This document shows, one piece after another, positions 7,452 to 16,108 of a stretch of 44,060 bases of DNA. The position numbers and the translations under genes are program-made. The stretch is from Sphingopyxis sp. (GTDB lineage Bacteria > Pseudomonadota > Alphaproteobacteria > Sphingomonadales > Sphingomonadaceae). The notes under the pieces were generated by a model. That model was not told the DNA's origin and did no database searches. It saw only the letters and a program-made list of their open reading frames with translations. The first letter of the stretch is position 1, and each line of letters starts with the position of its first letter. The stretch spans positions 1-44,060 of the forward strand of contig JAEULK010000077.1 in NCBI GenBank assembly GCA_016793775.1, in the 5' to 3' direction.

Positions 7452-9347
7452 TCAAATCCCGAACAACCTCGCCAGCGACTTTTCCAGCATGAAGAATTGC
7501 CAGATCAGCCGCCCATGGTCGCGCTTGCCGCTCTGGTGCGCCGAAACGATCCGTTCGATCTCGGCCATGTCGAACCAGCCCGACCGCGCCAGCGTCGACG
7601 AGGTCGCAAGCGCCCGCGCCGCCTCGACCAGCGGCCCGCGGAACCAGTGCGACACCGGGGTCACAAAGCCCATCTTGGGGCGATAGAGGATGTCGTGCGG
7701 CAGATAGCGCTCCATCGCCTGCTTCATGATCGCCTTGCCCGTCCCGCCCTTGACCCGCATCGACGCGGGCAGCGAGGCGGCGAATTCGATCAGGCGATAG
7801 TCGAGCAGCGGCTCGCGCGCCTCAAGGCTCACCGCCATGCTCATCCGGTCGGTCTTGGTCAGGATGTCGCCGGGCAGCCAGATCATCAGATCGGCATATT
7901 GCGCCCGGTCGAGCGCCTCGCGCGCCGGCGCCTCGGCCATCGCCTTCCAGTAGCGCGCCTCCGCGACATGGTCGCCGAGGGCGGCTTTCGCCGCGCCGTT
8001 GAACAGCCGTGCGCGCTGGTCGGGACCGGTGACGCCGACCGCTTCGGCATAGCCCTCCGCCCCGCTCTTCGACAGGCTCGCCAGCGTCGCGCGGGCGCGC
8101 AGCGGCCGCGGCGCCCAATCCATCTGCGGCCAGACCTTGGCCAGCGGACCGAGCAGGTTGCGCCGCAGCACGCCGGGGATCAGCCCGCGCAGCCGCTCCT
8201 CCTGATGCTGGAACACCAGCCGGCGATAGCCCGCGAAGGCTTCGTCGGCGCCATCGCCCGACAGCGCGACGGTGACCTCTTCGCGCGCGAGTTCGCAGAC
8301 GCGATAGGTCGGCAGCGCGCTCGCATCGGCAAAGGGCTCGTCGAACATGTCGGCGACCGTGTCGATCAGCGCGAAGTCGCTCGCGGCAACGGTGCGCGTG
8401 CGGTGGTCGGTCGCGAAACGCTCGGCGATCTGCTGGGCATAGGCGGTCTCGTCGAGCGCGGCCTGGTCGAAACCGATGGTGCAGGTCTTGACCGCCTTGC
8501 TGCTCGCCTCGGCCATCAGCGCGACGACCGCGCTGCTGTCGACCCCGCCCGACAGGAAGGCGCCGAGCGGCACGTCGGCGACCATGCGATCGGTCACCGC
8601 GGCGCGCATCAGATGGACGAGATGCTCGGCGGCCTCACCCTCGCTCGCCCGGATGCGCTTCGAAAAATCGGGCGCCCACCAGCGGGTCGGCGCGGGCACG
8701 GGCTTGCCGCGTTCGAGCAGCAGATAATGGCCGGCGGGCAGTTTCTGCACCCCCGCGACAATGCAATTGTCGTCGGGCACATAACCCAGCGCGAGGAAAT
8801 CCTCGACCGCCGACAGATTGGCCTCCTGCCGCAACAGCGGGTGGCGGAGCAGGCCCTTGAGTTCGGATGCAAAGGCAAGCGAGCCGTCGGACAGCCGCGC
8901 ATGGTGCAGCGGCTTCACCCCCAGCCGGTCGCGCGCGAGGAACAGGCATTGGCGCTGGTGGTCGTGGAGCGCGAAGGCGAACATGCCGTTGAGCCGGCTC
9001 AGGCACTCGACGCCCCATTGGCGCCACGCCGCGATGATGACCTCGGTGTCGCCGCTGGTGCGGAAGCGATGGCCGCGCTCCTCCAGTTCGGCGCGCAGCT
9101 CGCGGAAATTATAGATTTCACCATTGTAGCTCAGCGTCACCGCCTCGTCGTCCGATGCCATCGGCTGCGGGCTGCCCGCGATATCGATGATCGACAGGCG
9201 CAAATGGCCGAGGCCGACCCCCGGCGCGGTCCAGGTGCCGGTGCCGTCGGGGCCGCGATGGCTCATGGGATGCAGCATCGCACGCAGCCGCGCCGGGTCG
9301 ACCGGCTTTGCCGTGTCCAGGTGATAGAGGCCCGCGATCCCGCACAT
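7452..9347 (-). CDS. XrtA/PEP-CTERM system amidotransferase (asparagine synthase-like)
   Basis: A 631-aa two-domain enzyme. The N-terminal glutaminase domain starts MCGIAGLY with the nucleophile Cys2, and has SHRGPDG (29-35), LSIIDIAG and SYNGEIYN (73-80). The ATP-pyrophosphatase domain has LSGGVDSS (265-272) and LSGDGADEAFAGY. This matches the TIGR03108 group of asparagine-synthase-like proteins tied to XrtA/exopolysaccharide loci rather than housekeeping AsnB. Likely role: amidation of an EPS sugar or lipid-linked intermediate; the substrate is not known. ATG at 9347, 11 bp after the xrtA stop, so part of the same transcript. Confidence 0.92.
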   Translation of the reverse strand: MCGIAGLYHLDTAKPVDPARLRAMLHPMSHRGPDGTGTWTAPGVGLGHLRLSIIDIAGSPQPMASDDEAVTLSYNGEIYNFRELRAELEERGHRFRTSGDTEVIIAAWRQWGVECLSRLNGMFAFALHDHQRQCLFLARDRLGVKPLHHARLSDGSLAFASELKGLLRHPLLRQEANLSAVEDFLALGYVPDDNCIVAGVQKLPAGHYLLLERGKPVPAPTRWWAPDFSKRIRASEGEAAEHLVHLMRAAVTDRMVADVPLGAFLSGGVDSSAVVALMAEASSKAVKTCTIGFDQAALDETAYAQQIAERFATDHRTRTVAASDFALIDTVADMFDEPFADASALPTYRVCELAREEVTVALSGDGADEAFAGYRRLVFQHQEERLRGLIPGVLRRNLLGPLAKVWPQMDWAPRPLRARATLASLSKSGAEGYAEAVGVTGPDQRARLFNGAAKAALGDHVAEARYWKAMAEAPAREALDRAQYADLMIWLPGDILTKTDRMSMAVSLEAREPLLDYRLIEFAASLPASMRVKGGTGKAIMKQAMERYLPHDILYRPKMGFVTPVSHWFRGPLVEAARALATSSTLARSGWFDMAEIERIVSAHQSGKRDHGRLIWQFFMLEKSLARLFGI

Positions 9348-9358
9348 GGTCCGGGGGC

Positions 9359-10876
9359 TTAGCGGCTTTTCAGCGCGCGGTCAGCCATCGCCTGCGCTCC
9401 GCCCGACGCGGAAAGGAAATCGGCGATCGCCGATGCGCCGCCCTGCCCTTCCTCGCTCGACACGATCAGCGACAGCGCGCGCGGATCGCCGCCGAGCAGG
9501 CGCGCCTTGAGGCCCGCGAGTTTCGCGGCGCGCGGATTGCCGGTGACCGCGCCGTCGACGACATAGAAGGTCGCGGCGTCGCGCAGCACCGGACCGGGAT
9601 GGAGCAGCTTTTCGGTCTTGCCCCCGTCGATCGTGGGTAGCGCCGCGCTCCACGCCCATGCGCTGTCGGGATCGACCGCGCCTTGGCCGAAGGCGACGAT
9701 TTCGCGGCCCTCTGCCTGGCGCTCGTAACCGCCGAGCGCGACCGCCACGCGGCGGCCCCTGCTATCGACGAAATGGCGCAGCCACAGCTGGTCGGCGCCG
9801 TCGAAGCGCGGCGCCCAGGCGGTGCCTTCGCCGACCGTCTCGGTCCAATCCGCGGGGACGGCAATCTCCATCTTGCTCGGCAGCGGCGCCGAACGCGCGC
9901 CGACGAGCGCCGCCCATCCGGCGAACAGCAGCGGCACCGCCAGCGCGGCTGGCAGCACGGCCTTTGCCGCCCCGGTGAAGCGCGGGGTGCCGCCCAGCGC
10001 GGCGACATCGACCGCGACATCGTTCGCCGGCCGGTCGAACCAGCGCCGCGCGACGAGCATCACCAGCGCGATCACGACGCCGAAGAAAATCCAGCCATAG
10101 AAGATATGGTCGATGCCGCCCGCCGCCTTGATGCCCCAGATGTCGGCGGCGACCATCGTGCCCCAGGCACGCAGCGCGTTGGCGAGGATCGTCGTCGCAA
10201 GCGCCCCCGCAACGAAGACGATGCGCCGCGTCCAGCTGCGGAAACAGAGATGCGCGGCAAAGGTCGCATAAGCGAACATCGCGATCAGGAAACTGATCCC
10301 CGAACATTCCTCGGCGACCTCGAAGAAACCCGCGCGGGTGGTGATGAACACCCCCTCCATCTGCGCGTCGAGACCGATCAGGTGAAGCAGGACGATGCTG
10401 ATATGCGCGGTCAGCGTCTGGAGCCAAGGCACCAGCTCCTCGCCGAACGGCACGAGCAGCAGCGCATAGGCCAGCGGGAAGAGCAGCCCGCGCACGAGTT
10501 TCTCGCCAAGCGTCGCGGCGACCGCACCCTGCAGCATCAGGATCAGCCCAAGCTGGCGGAAAAGCCCAACGCCCGCCGCCTCGCCGATCAGCCAAGCGAA
10601 CCCTCCGCCCGCGATCCAGATCAGCGCCGGCCACCAATAGACGGGCGTCAGCGCGCGCAGCAGCGCCGCGCGCTGCGACACCAGCCAGCCGATCATCGGC
10701 ACCATCAGCAGGCAATGGGTGAAGGTCGAACTATGCCACCAGATGCCCGCCATGTCGGCGGCATCGCGGTGGAAGAGCGCGAGGATCGCCGCCGACAGTC
10801 CGGCCAGTGCCATCAGATGCGCTTGCCAGCGGCTCCAGCTTTGCGGGCGGGTCGGGTTCAACGTCCCCGTCCTCAC
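9359..10876 (-). CDS. xrtA: exosortase A, with C-terminal EpsI domain
   Basis: A 505-aa inner-membrane protein. About eight hydrophobic segments fill residues 20-280, and the exosortase catalytic triad is visible: Cys191 in AEECSGISF, Arg236 in NALRAWG and His257 in DHIFYGW. The soluble C-terminal part (about 300-505) corresponds to the EpsI domain commonly fused to XrtA (TIGR03109/TIGR02914 type). Exosortases are cysteine transpeptidase-like enzymes thought to cleave and transfer PEP-CTERM proteins at the membrane. Start GTG at 10876 in a GTGA overlap with the upstream glycosyltransferase stop. No PEP-CTERM substrate is encoded in the window, so substrates must be elsewhere. Confidence 0.96.
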   Translation of the reverse strand: MRTGTLNPTRPQSWSRWQAHLMALAGLSAAILALFHRDAADMAGIWWHSSTFTHCLLMVPMIGWLVSQRAALLRALTPVYWWPALIWIAGGGFAWLIGEAAGVGLFRQLGLILMLQGAVAATLGEKLVRGLLFPLAYALLLVPFGEELVPWLQTLTAHISIVLLHLIGLDAQMEGVFITTRAGFFEVAEECSGISFLIAMFAYATFAAHLCFRSWTRRIVFVAGALATTILANALRAWGTMVAADIWGIKAAGGIDHIFYGWIFFGVVIALVMLVARRWFDRPANDVAVDVAALGGTPRFTGAAKAVLPAALAVPLLFAGWAALVGARSAPLPSKMEIAVPADWTETVGEGTAWAPRFDGADQLWLRHFVDSRGRRVAVALGGYERQAEGREIVAFGQGAVDPDSAWAWSAALPTIDGGKTEKLLHPGPVLRDAATFYVVDGAVTGNPRAAKLAGLKARLLGGDPRALSLIVSSEEGQGGASAIADFLSASGGAQAMADRALKSR

Positions 10877-12078
10877 GCCGCGAGACCCAGCAACTGGCCG
10901 AGCGGCGCGAGCCGCGCATCCCAGCCATAGCGCGCGATCATCCGCGCGCGCGCGGCCTGTCCCATCGCCGCGGCGCGGGCCGGATCGCCGAAGCAGGTGC
11001 CGACCGCCGCGGCGATCGCCTCGGCGCCGTCGGCGACGAGCAGATGCGTGCCCGGCTCGGCATCGATGCCCTCGGCGGCGGCGGCACTGGCGACGACGGG
11101 GCGCGCCATCGCCATCGCCTCGAGCAACTTGTTCTGGATGCCGCGCGCCAGCAGCAGCGGTGCGACCACCGCGTCGGCGGCAGCGAGCCAGGGGCGGACG
11201 TCGGGGACCTCGCCGGTGACGGTGACGCCGGGCAGCGCCGCCAGCGCCCGCACCTCGTCGGTCGGCGCGCGGCCGACGATCGCGAAGCGCGCCTCCGCAT
11301 GATGGCGGCGGATCAGCGGCACGATATCGGTCGCGAACCAGCGTACCGCGTCGATATTGGGGCGATAGTCCATCTGGCCGGTGAACACCGCGAGCGGGCC
11401 TTCGCCCTGCCCGACCGGATCGAAAGCCAGTGCCGGGTCGAAGCGTTCGGTGTCGATGCCGTTTTCGACCGCGCGCACGCGATCCTCGTCGAGCCCGCTG
11501 CGGCCGCGGAACAGCGCCGCCTCGGCGGCGCTGACGAACAGGCTGGCGTCGGCGCGCGCCGCGACGTCGGCCTCATAATCGGCAAGGCGGCGCGCTTCGC
11601 GGGCATGCACCCAGTGCAGCGGCTGGCGCTTGTCCTGCGCGGCGTAGGTGGCGAACTTTGCCGAATCGACATCGACGAAATCCATCAGGACCGGACCGTC
11701 GAAATCGGCGGGCAGATATTGCGCCATCTGGCCCGAGAAGGCGACGATATGCGTGATGCCGCCGCCCGCGAGCAACGCCGCGACATGGCGGGCGAGCGCG
11801 GCATTGCGGAACAACCGGTTCGATACCGGCTCGCCGTTGAGCACCGCCTGCGCCAGCGCGATCGGGCGCGACACCTTGCGGACTTCGATGCACAGGCTGG
11901 CGCAGAGCGGCGCCATCTTGGCGCGCGCGGCGTCGGCATCGGCGTGATTGTCGGCGAGCGCCGCGACATGGACGGGGGCGAGCTTCGCCAGCGCCTCGAA
12001 CATATGCCAGCTGCGAATGCGGTCGCCGCGGTCGGGGGGCCAGGGCGCGCGGTGGACGAGGAACAGGATTCCGGCCAT
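10873..12078 (-). CDS. XrtA-associated glycosyltransferase (stp1, GT4-like)
   Basis: A 401-aa GT-B glycosyltransferase starting MAGILFLVHRAPWPPDRGDR, the signature N-terminus of the TIGR03087 'PEP-CTERM/stp1' group. The C-terminal nucleotide-sugar half has AVFTGQMDYRPN (about 231-242), VTGEVPDVRPW and APLLLARGIQNKLLEAMAMARPVV, the usual GT4 donor-binding region. It likely adds a sugar to the lipid-linked EPS repeat unit on the cytoplasmic face. ATG at 12078; stop overlaps xrtA by 4 bases. A 131-bp gap with two palindromes lies upstream, breaking the otherwise tight spacing with the FemAB-like gene. Confidence 0.93.
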   Translation of the reverse strand: MAGILFLVHRAPWPPDRGDRIRSWHMFEALAKLAPVHVAALADNHADADAARAKMAPLCASLCIEVRKVSRPIALAQAVLNGEPVSNRLFRNAALARHVAALLAGGGITHIVAFSGQMAQYLPADFDGPVLMDFVDVDSAKFATYAAQDKRQPLHWVHAREARRLADYEADVAARADASLFVSAAEAALFRGRSGLDEDRVRAVENGIDTERFDPALAFDPVGQGEGPLAVFTGQMDYRPNIDAVRWFATDIVPLIRRHHAEARFAIVGRAPTDEVRALAALPGVTVTGEVPDVRPWLAAADAVVAPLLLARGIQNKLLEAMAMARPVVASAAAAEGIDAEPGTHLLVADGAEAIAAAVGTCFGDPARAAAMGQAARARMIARYGWDARLAPLGQLLGLAA

Positions 12079-12093
12079 CAGTCAACTCCCGCC

Positions 12094-12183
12094 ATTAAAT
12101 AGGGACAGTCCCTATTTAATGGAAAGCGGCGCGCACGATCGCCCCGACCGGTCGGAATTAAATAGGGACAGTCCCTATTTAAT
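12094..12183. repeat. pair of 27-bp palindromes (REPIN-like)
   Basis: Two identical copies (12094-12120 and 12157-12183, starts 63 bp apart) of ATTAAATAGGGAC-A-GTCCCTATTTAAT, a perfect palindrome around one base; the first extends to 31 bp with flanking CC/GG. They fill the gap between the glycosyltransferase and FemAB-like genes. Very AT-rich arms contrast with the GC-rich genes around. A second, slightly degenerate pair lies at 21335-21422. Confidence 0.95.
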
Positions 12184-12209
12184 GGCCACGAGGAGTTCGC
12201 CATATCGGT

Positions 12210-13256
12210 CTACCCCAATCCGCGCGCGATCGGCGGTCCGATGCGGTTCGCGGCCCAGAGCGGCAGTTTTTTCCACAAATCGACCTGCAGCCGATATTTG
12301 GCGCTGGTCGGATTCGTATCGCGCGGCGCTTCGCCCTCCGCGAGCCAGCGGGCGTAGCGCAGCGGCTGGGGCTCGAAACCCCAATTCTTCTTATAGGCGA
12401 AGGGTCCGCTACCGAGCTTCGAGCGGCCGAAGTCGAAGCGGGTGCAGCCCTTCGCGCGCGCATGGTTCATCAGCGCGAAGTACATCAGCTCGTTGGCGCG
12501 GAGGCTGCGTGCTTCCGCCAGGCCCCCGCCCCAATAGGGCATCGCCATGCCGCGCCAATAGAGGCTGAGCACGCTGGCCACCGCCTCCCCGCCGCTATGG
12601 ACGGTCAAGATGTCGGCCGCGTCGCCAAAGGCGTCGAGGACAGACGCGAACAGCGCCTTGGGAAAGACCGGTGTGCCGAGGTTGCGCACGCTGGTCGCAT
12701 AGACGCGATAATGGTCGGCGCGATGCGCGGTATCGCTGCCAGTGGTGACCGTCAGTTCGCTCGCCAGCGCCTTGCGGACTTCGGCGCGCTGTTTGCGCGG
12801 GATGGCGAGCAGTTCGGCTTCTTCGTCCTTCGCGAGATCGCGCGCGAAGCCGGCGTAAACGCCGTCCTCGACATGCCAGCTCTCGGGCAAGGGACCGCCG
12901 CGCAGTTCGACCGACGGCACCCCGAGCGACCCCGCAAGGTCGACCGCGGCATCGGCGAGGACCGCGGCGATCGCCTCATTATCGGCAAGGATACCCCCGC
13001 CGACCGCGAAGCCGCTGGCAACCAGCGCCTGCCCGAACAGCGGCGAGCGGATATGGTGGAGCGGCAGGATACCGACGATCTGGCCCATGGCGTCGCGCTG
13101 CGCGATCAGATGATGTTTGTGCCCCGTCGCCTTCGCAATCGCCTCGCACCAGGCCCGCGTGTGGAAGGGCGTCGCCTGCGGATGCCCCTCGACATAGGCG
13201 TCCCAGCCGTCCGCCTCGCCGAGCGGAGCCGCGACCGGACGGGCATGCGCGTTCAT
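12210..13256 (-). CDS. FemAB-family XrtA/PEP-CTERM system-associated protein
   Basis: A 348-aa protein of the FemAB/GNAT fold, matching TIGR03019. Recognisable parts are HPQATPFHTRAWCEAI (about 24-39), RKQRAEVRKAL (about 153-163), the central WRGMAMPYWGGG and LRANELMYFALMNHA, and the family hallmark FDFGRSKLGSGPFAYKKNWGF (split, about 293-313). FemAB relatives use aminoacyl-tRNA to extend peptides; in XrtA loci the acceptor is unknown. The ATG at 13256 is selected because it forms an ATGA overlap with the deacetylase stop; the longer frame would add a basic tail. Translationally coupled to the deacetylase. Confidence 0.92.
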   Translation of the reverse strand: MNAHARPVAAPLGEADGWDAYVEGHPQATPFHTRAWCEAIAKATGHKHHLIAQRDAMGQIVGILPLHHIRSPLFGQALVASGFAVGGGILADNEAIAAVLADAAVDLAGSLGVPSVELRGGPLPESWHVEDGVYAGFARDLAKDEEAELLAIPRKQRAEVRKALASELTVTTGSDTAHRADHYRVYATSVRNLGTPVFPKALFASVLDAFGDAADILTVHSGGEAVASVLSLYWRGMAMPYWGGGLAEARSLRANELMYFALMNHARAKGCTRFDFGRSKLGSGPFAYKKNWGFEPQPLRYARWLAEGEAPRDTNPTSAKYRLQVDLWKKLPLWAANRIGPPIARGLG

Positions 13257-14113
13257 GCCGCCTGCCTCCACGGAACGGCGCGGCCCTGCTGCGCGGGGAG
13301 CAAGGTGTCGGCGCGCGTCCATTCAAAATCGCCCAGCAATTTGCGCAGCTTGCCTGCCATGGCTGACAGACCATTGTAATGACGGATCTTCGACTTGAGC
13401 GGTGCATCGGCGACGCGCGGCTGGCCGGGGTCGATCTCCCACGGGTGGAAATAGAGGATCGCGGGGTGCCCCTCCGCATTCATCCGCGTGATCGCCCAGC
13501 GCGTGAAACCATAGGGGAGCAGCCGCATAAAGCCGCCGCCGCCCGCCGCCAGCGTGCGCCCCGCGAAGCGCGCGGTGGTGACCGGCCATTCGACCAGATC
13601 GCTGTCGGCCAAGGGCCGCCAGGCGTGGCGCGGGCTGGCGGGCCAGCCATAATGGTCGTGCGCGACCGGCGCGACGCTCGACGAATAGGCATAGCCCTGT
13701 TCGGCGAGGATCACATGCGCCCAGGGGGTGCGCTGGTCGACCGAGAAGCTGGGCGCACGATAGCCGCGCACCGGAACCCCGCCGAGATCCTCGAGGATCG
13801 CCTGCGTCTTCTTGAGATCGGCGGCGAAGGCCTCGGGGGTCATCTGGAACACGCGCTGATGGTCGTAGCCATGGCTGGCGAGTTCATGCCCCGCCGCGAC
13901 GATGCGCTTGATCAGCGCCGGATAGCGTTCGGCGACCCAGCCGAGGGTGAAGAAGGTGCCCTTGACCCCGGCCTCGGCAAAGAGGTGCAGCACCGCGTCG
14001 CAATTCGCCTCGACCCGGCATTCGAGCGTCGGCCAGTCGGCACGATCGATCACGCGCTCAAAGGCGCCGACCTGGAACCAATCCTCGACATCGACCGACA
14101 GGCCGTTCTGCAT
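13253..14113 (-). CDS. XrtA system polysaccharide deacetylase
   Basis: A 286-aa NodB-type carbohydrate esterase (CE4) with DUF3473, matching TIGR03006. It shows the start motif LSVDVEDWFQV (Asp8 and Asp11 region), TFFTLGWVAERYP, the metal-binding motif HELASHGYDHQ (about 76-86, HxxxH type), RGYRAPSFS (about 118-126) and the late YFHPWEIDPGQPR. It probably removes N-acetyl groups from the exopolysaccharide. No clear signal peptide is seen. ATG at 14113; overlaps the FemAB-like start by 4 bases and lies 44 bp after the ATPase stop. Confidence 0.95.
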   Translation of the reverse strand: MQNGLSVDVEDWFQVGAFERVIDRADWPTLECRVEANCDAVLHLFAEAGVKGTFFTLGWVAERYPALIKRIVAAGHELASHGYDHQRVFQMTPEAFAADLKKTQAILEDLGGVPVRGYRAPSFSVDQRTPWAHVILAEQGYAYSSSVAPVAHDHYGWPASPRHAWRPLADSDLVEWPVTTARFAGRTLAAGGGGFMRLLPYGFTRWAITRMNAEGHPAILYFHPWEIDPGQPRVADAPLKSKIRHYNGLSAMAGKLRKLLGDFEWTRADTLLPAQQGRAVPWRQAA

Positions 14114-14157
14114 GCTCTCTCACCTTCAGCGACCCTGAAAGAGCCGACCGGGCGCCG

Positions 14158-15825
14158 TCAGGCGGCCCAGGTCTGCGTCTGCGTCGGGTCGGGCGCGTTC
14201 GCCGGATCGCGTTCGACCCAATCGATCAACAAATCAAGCACCCGGCGCAGCGCGGCATCCTGGTCGGCGATGCGCGCTTCGAGACCCGCGATCTGACGCT
14301 GCAGCGCGACCAGATGATCGTCGTCGATCGGCGCCGCAACGGGCGCTTCGGCTTCGACAGCCGCATCGACCTCGATTTCGGGTTCGACTTCGGATTCGGG
14401 TTCGACCGGCGCGGGTTCGGCAACATCCCCGCCGAGTTCGAGCGTCTCCTCTTCCGCCGTCACCGGCACCCGGTCGGGGTCGGGCGCGATGGTGAAGCGC
14501 GGGGCTTCGGCGGCCGGTTCGGCCTCGACCGGCGCGGCGGCGGCAAGGCCGAGCTGTTCGGCGACGAGCGAGCGCGCTTCGACGAAGTTCGACGCGGCGG
14601 GCGTCGGCGGCAGGATATCGACCTCTTCGAGCGCGGCGCGCATCGACAGGCGTTCGAGACCGAGGATCGGGGCGTCTTCGACCGGCGCGGCGAAAGGTGG
14701 CGGCGCGATCTCGACGCTCTCGATTTCGGGTTCGGCGACCGGCTCGGCGGCGGCGGCCGGCCATTCGAGCGGCGCATCGGCAACCGGCGGGGCGAACGGC
14801 GCCGGACCGGGTTCGACCGACTCCACAACGGGCTCGGGCGCGGGTTCGACGAACGCCTCGACCAGGTCGAGCGGTTCTTCGGCGACCGCCGCTTCGGCCT
14901 CGACCCACATCGTTTCGGGCTTCGGCGCCGGTGCGGCCATGGCCGCGAGCGACGCCACCGGCGCAGGGGCGGGTGGTTGGGGCGCCGGCACCATCGTCTT
15001 CGCGTCGATGCCGCGATCGGCCTCGACCTCGGCGACCACGTCGCGGACATGCTGGCCGGTGATGCGATGCTGCTGCTCGACCGCGCCGAACAGCAGGATG
15101 CGGCTGACCAGCACGTTCAATTTGCGCGGCACGCCTTCGCTATAATCGAAGATTTCCTCGAACGCGTCGGGGCTGAAGCTGGGGTTGCCGGTCCAGCCGA
15201 CCTTGCCGAGGCGGTGGAGGATATAGGGTTCGACCTCCTCGGGCTCCATCGGGTCGAGGTGATGCGTCGCGATCACCCGCTGGCGCAGCTGTTCGAGCTG
15301 CGGCGAGTGAAAGAGCGTCTGGCGAAATTCGGGCTGGCCGAGCAGGAAGATCTGGAGCAGCGAATGGCCGCCGAGCTGGAAGTTCGACAGCATGCGCAGC
15401 TCTTCGAGCGCCGAGATCGCGAGATTCTGTCCCTCGTCGACGATCAGCAGGGTGCGGCGGCCGGCGCGCGCCTGTTCGCGCAGATATTGCTCCATCGAGC
15501 GCAGCAGTTCGGCCTTGCTCTCGCCTTCCCAGTCGAGCCCGAATTGTTCGGCGACCAGGCGCAGCAGGTCGTCGCCCTCGACCTGGGTCGAGACCAGCTT
15601 GACCGCGGTCAGCCGATTGGGGTCGATCGTGTTCATCAGATGGCCGACGAGCGTCGTCTTGCCCGCGCCGACATCGCCGGTGATGACGATGAAGCCTTCG
15701 CCCTGCGCCAGGCCATAGCCGAGATAGGACATCGCCTTGCGGTGGGTGCCGCTCTCGAAATAGAAATTCGGGTCGGGCGTCAGCTGGAACGGGCGTCCCG
15801 TAAGGCCATAATATTGATCGTACAT
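14158..15825 (-). CDS. XrtA-associated AAA ATPase with long acidic tail
   Basis: A 555-aa ExeA/GspA-like ATPase (TIGR03015 type). The AAA domain spans about 1-270: N-terminal YYGLTGRPFQLTPDP, Walker A GDVGAGKTT (50-58), Walker B LLIVDEGQNL (about 125-134) and the LLGQPEFRQTL motif. From about 280 to 515 the chain is low-complexity, rich in Pro, Ala, Glu and Val, followed by a short coiled-coil-like end (QRQIAGLEARIADQDAAL). Such ATPases likely power or regulate EPS export; the tail may be a flexible linker. The ribosome site GGGG sits about 8-12 nt before ATG 15825, immediately inside the edge of a MITE-like repeat. Confidence 0.93.
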   Translation of the reverse strand: MYDQYYGLTGRPFQLTPDPNFYFESGTHRKAMSYLGYGLAQGEGFIVITGDVGAGKTTLVGHLMNTIDPNRLTAVKLVSTQVEGDDLLRLVAEQFGLDWEGESKAELLRSMEQYLREQARAGRRTLLIVDEGQNLAISALEELRMLSNFQLGGHSLLQIFLLGQPEFRQTLFHSPQLEQLRQRVIATHHLDPMEPEEVEPYILHRLGKVGWTGNPSFSPDAFEEIFDYSEGVPRKLNVLVSRILLFGAVEQQHRITGQHVRDVVAEVEADRGIDAKTMVPAPQPPAPAPVASLAAMAAPAPKPETMWVEAEAAVAEEPLDLVEAFVEPAPEPVVESVEPGPAPFAPPVADAPLEWPAAAAEPVAEPEIESVEIAPPPFAAPVEDAPILGLERLSMRAALEEVDILPPTPAASNFVEARSLVAEQLGLAAAAPVEAEPAAEAPRFTIAPDPDRVPVTAEEETLELGGDVAEPAPVEPESEVEPEIEVDAAVEAEAPVAAPIDDDHLVALQRQIAGLEARIADQDAALRRVLDLLIDWVERDPANAPDPTQTQTWAA

Positions 15826-15839
15826 CGATATTCCCCGTC

Positions 15840-16108
15840 AGAGCGTGATGACATGATATTGACCCGCCGCGATTGCCCTGGGACGTTCGCCGGCAAGGAG
15901 TGGCGCGCCGCAGGGGCTGGTTGCCCCTGTCAGCGACATGACGATGCCCGGCGGGCGTCCCAGGGCAACCCCGCAGGGGCTGGCCGATTTTGGCCCATTG
16001 CGGCGTCGCGCGTCACTCACGATGCTTTGGCATCGCGCGCTCCTCGCTCCTTGCACTGGGCCAAAATCGGCTCCGTCTCGGTGGATCAATATCATGTCAT
16101 CACGCTCT
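15840..16108. mobile_element. 269-bp MITE-like structured element
   Basis: Perfect 23-bp terminal inverted repeats (15840-15862 and 16086-16108; outer end AGAGCGTGATGACATG) enclose a non-coding core with further nested inverted repeats: TTGCCCTGGGAC (15873-15884) with its complement (15957-15968), GCCGATTTTGGCCCA (15983-15997) with its complement (16057-16071), and a small hairpin CGATGC-TTTG-GCATCG (16020-16035). No convincing protein is encoded. The right end provides part of the TAG stop of the outer-membrane gene; the left end stops just upstream of the ATPase ribosome site. Non-autonomous transposon is the best reading; a dispersed structural repeat is the alternative. Confidence 0.85.

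Noticed and set aside
7452-9347. Housekeeping asparagine synthetase AsnB
   Set aside because: It follows xrtA by 11 bp and fits the XrtA-associated amidotransferase group; a general role in asparagine supply is less likely.
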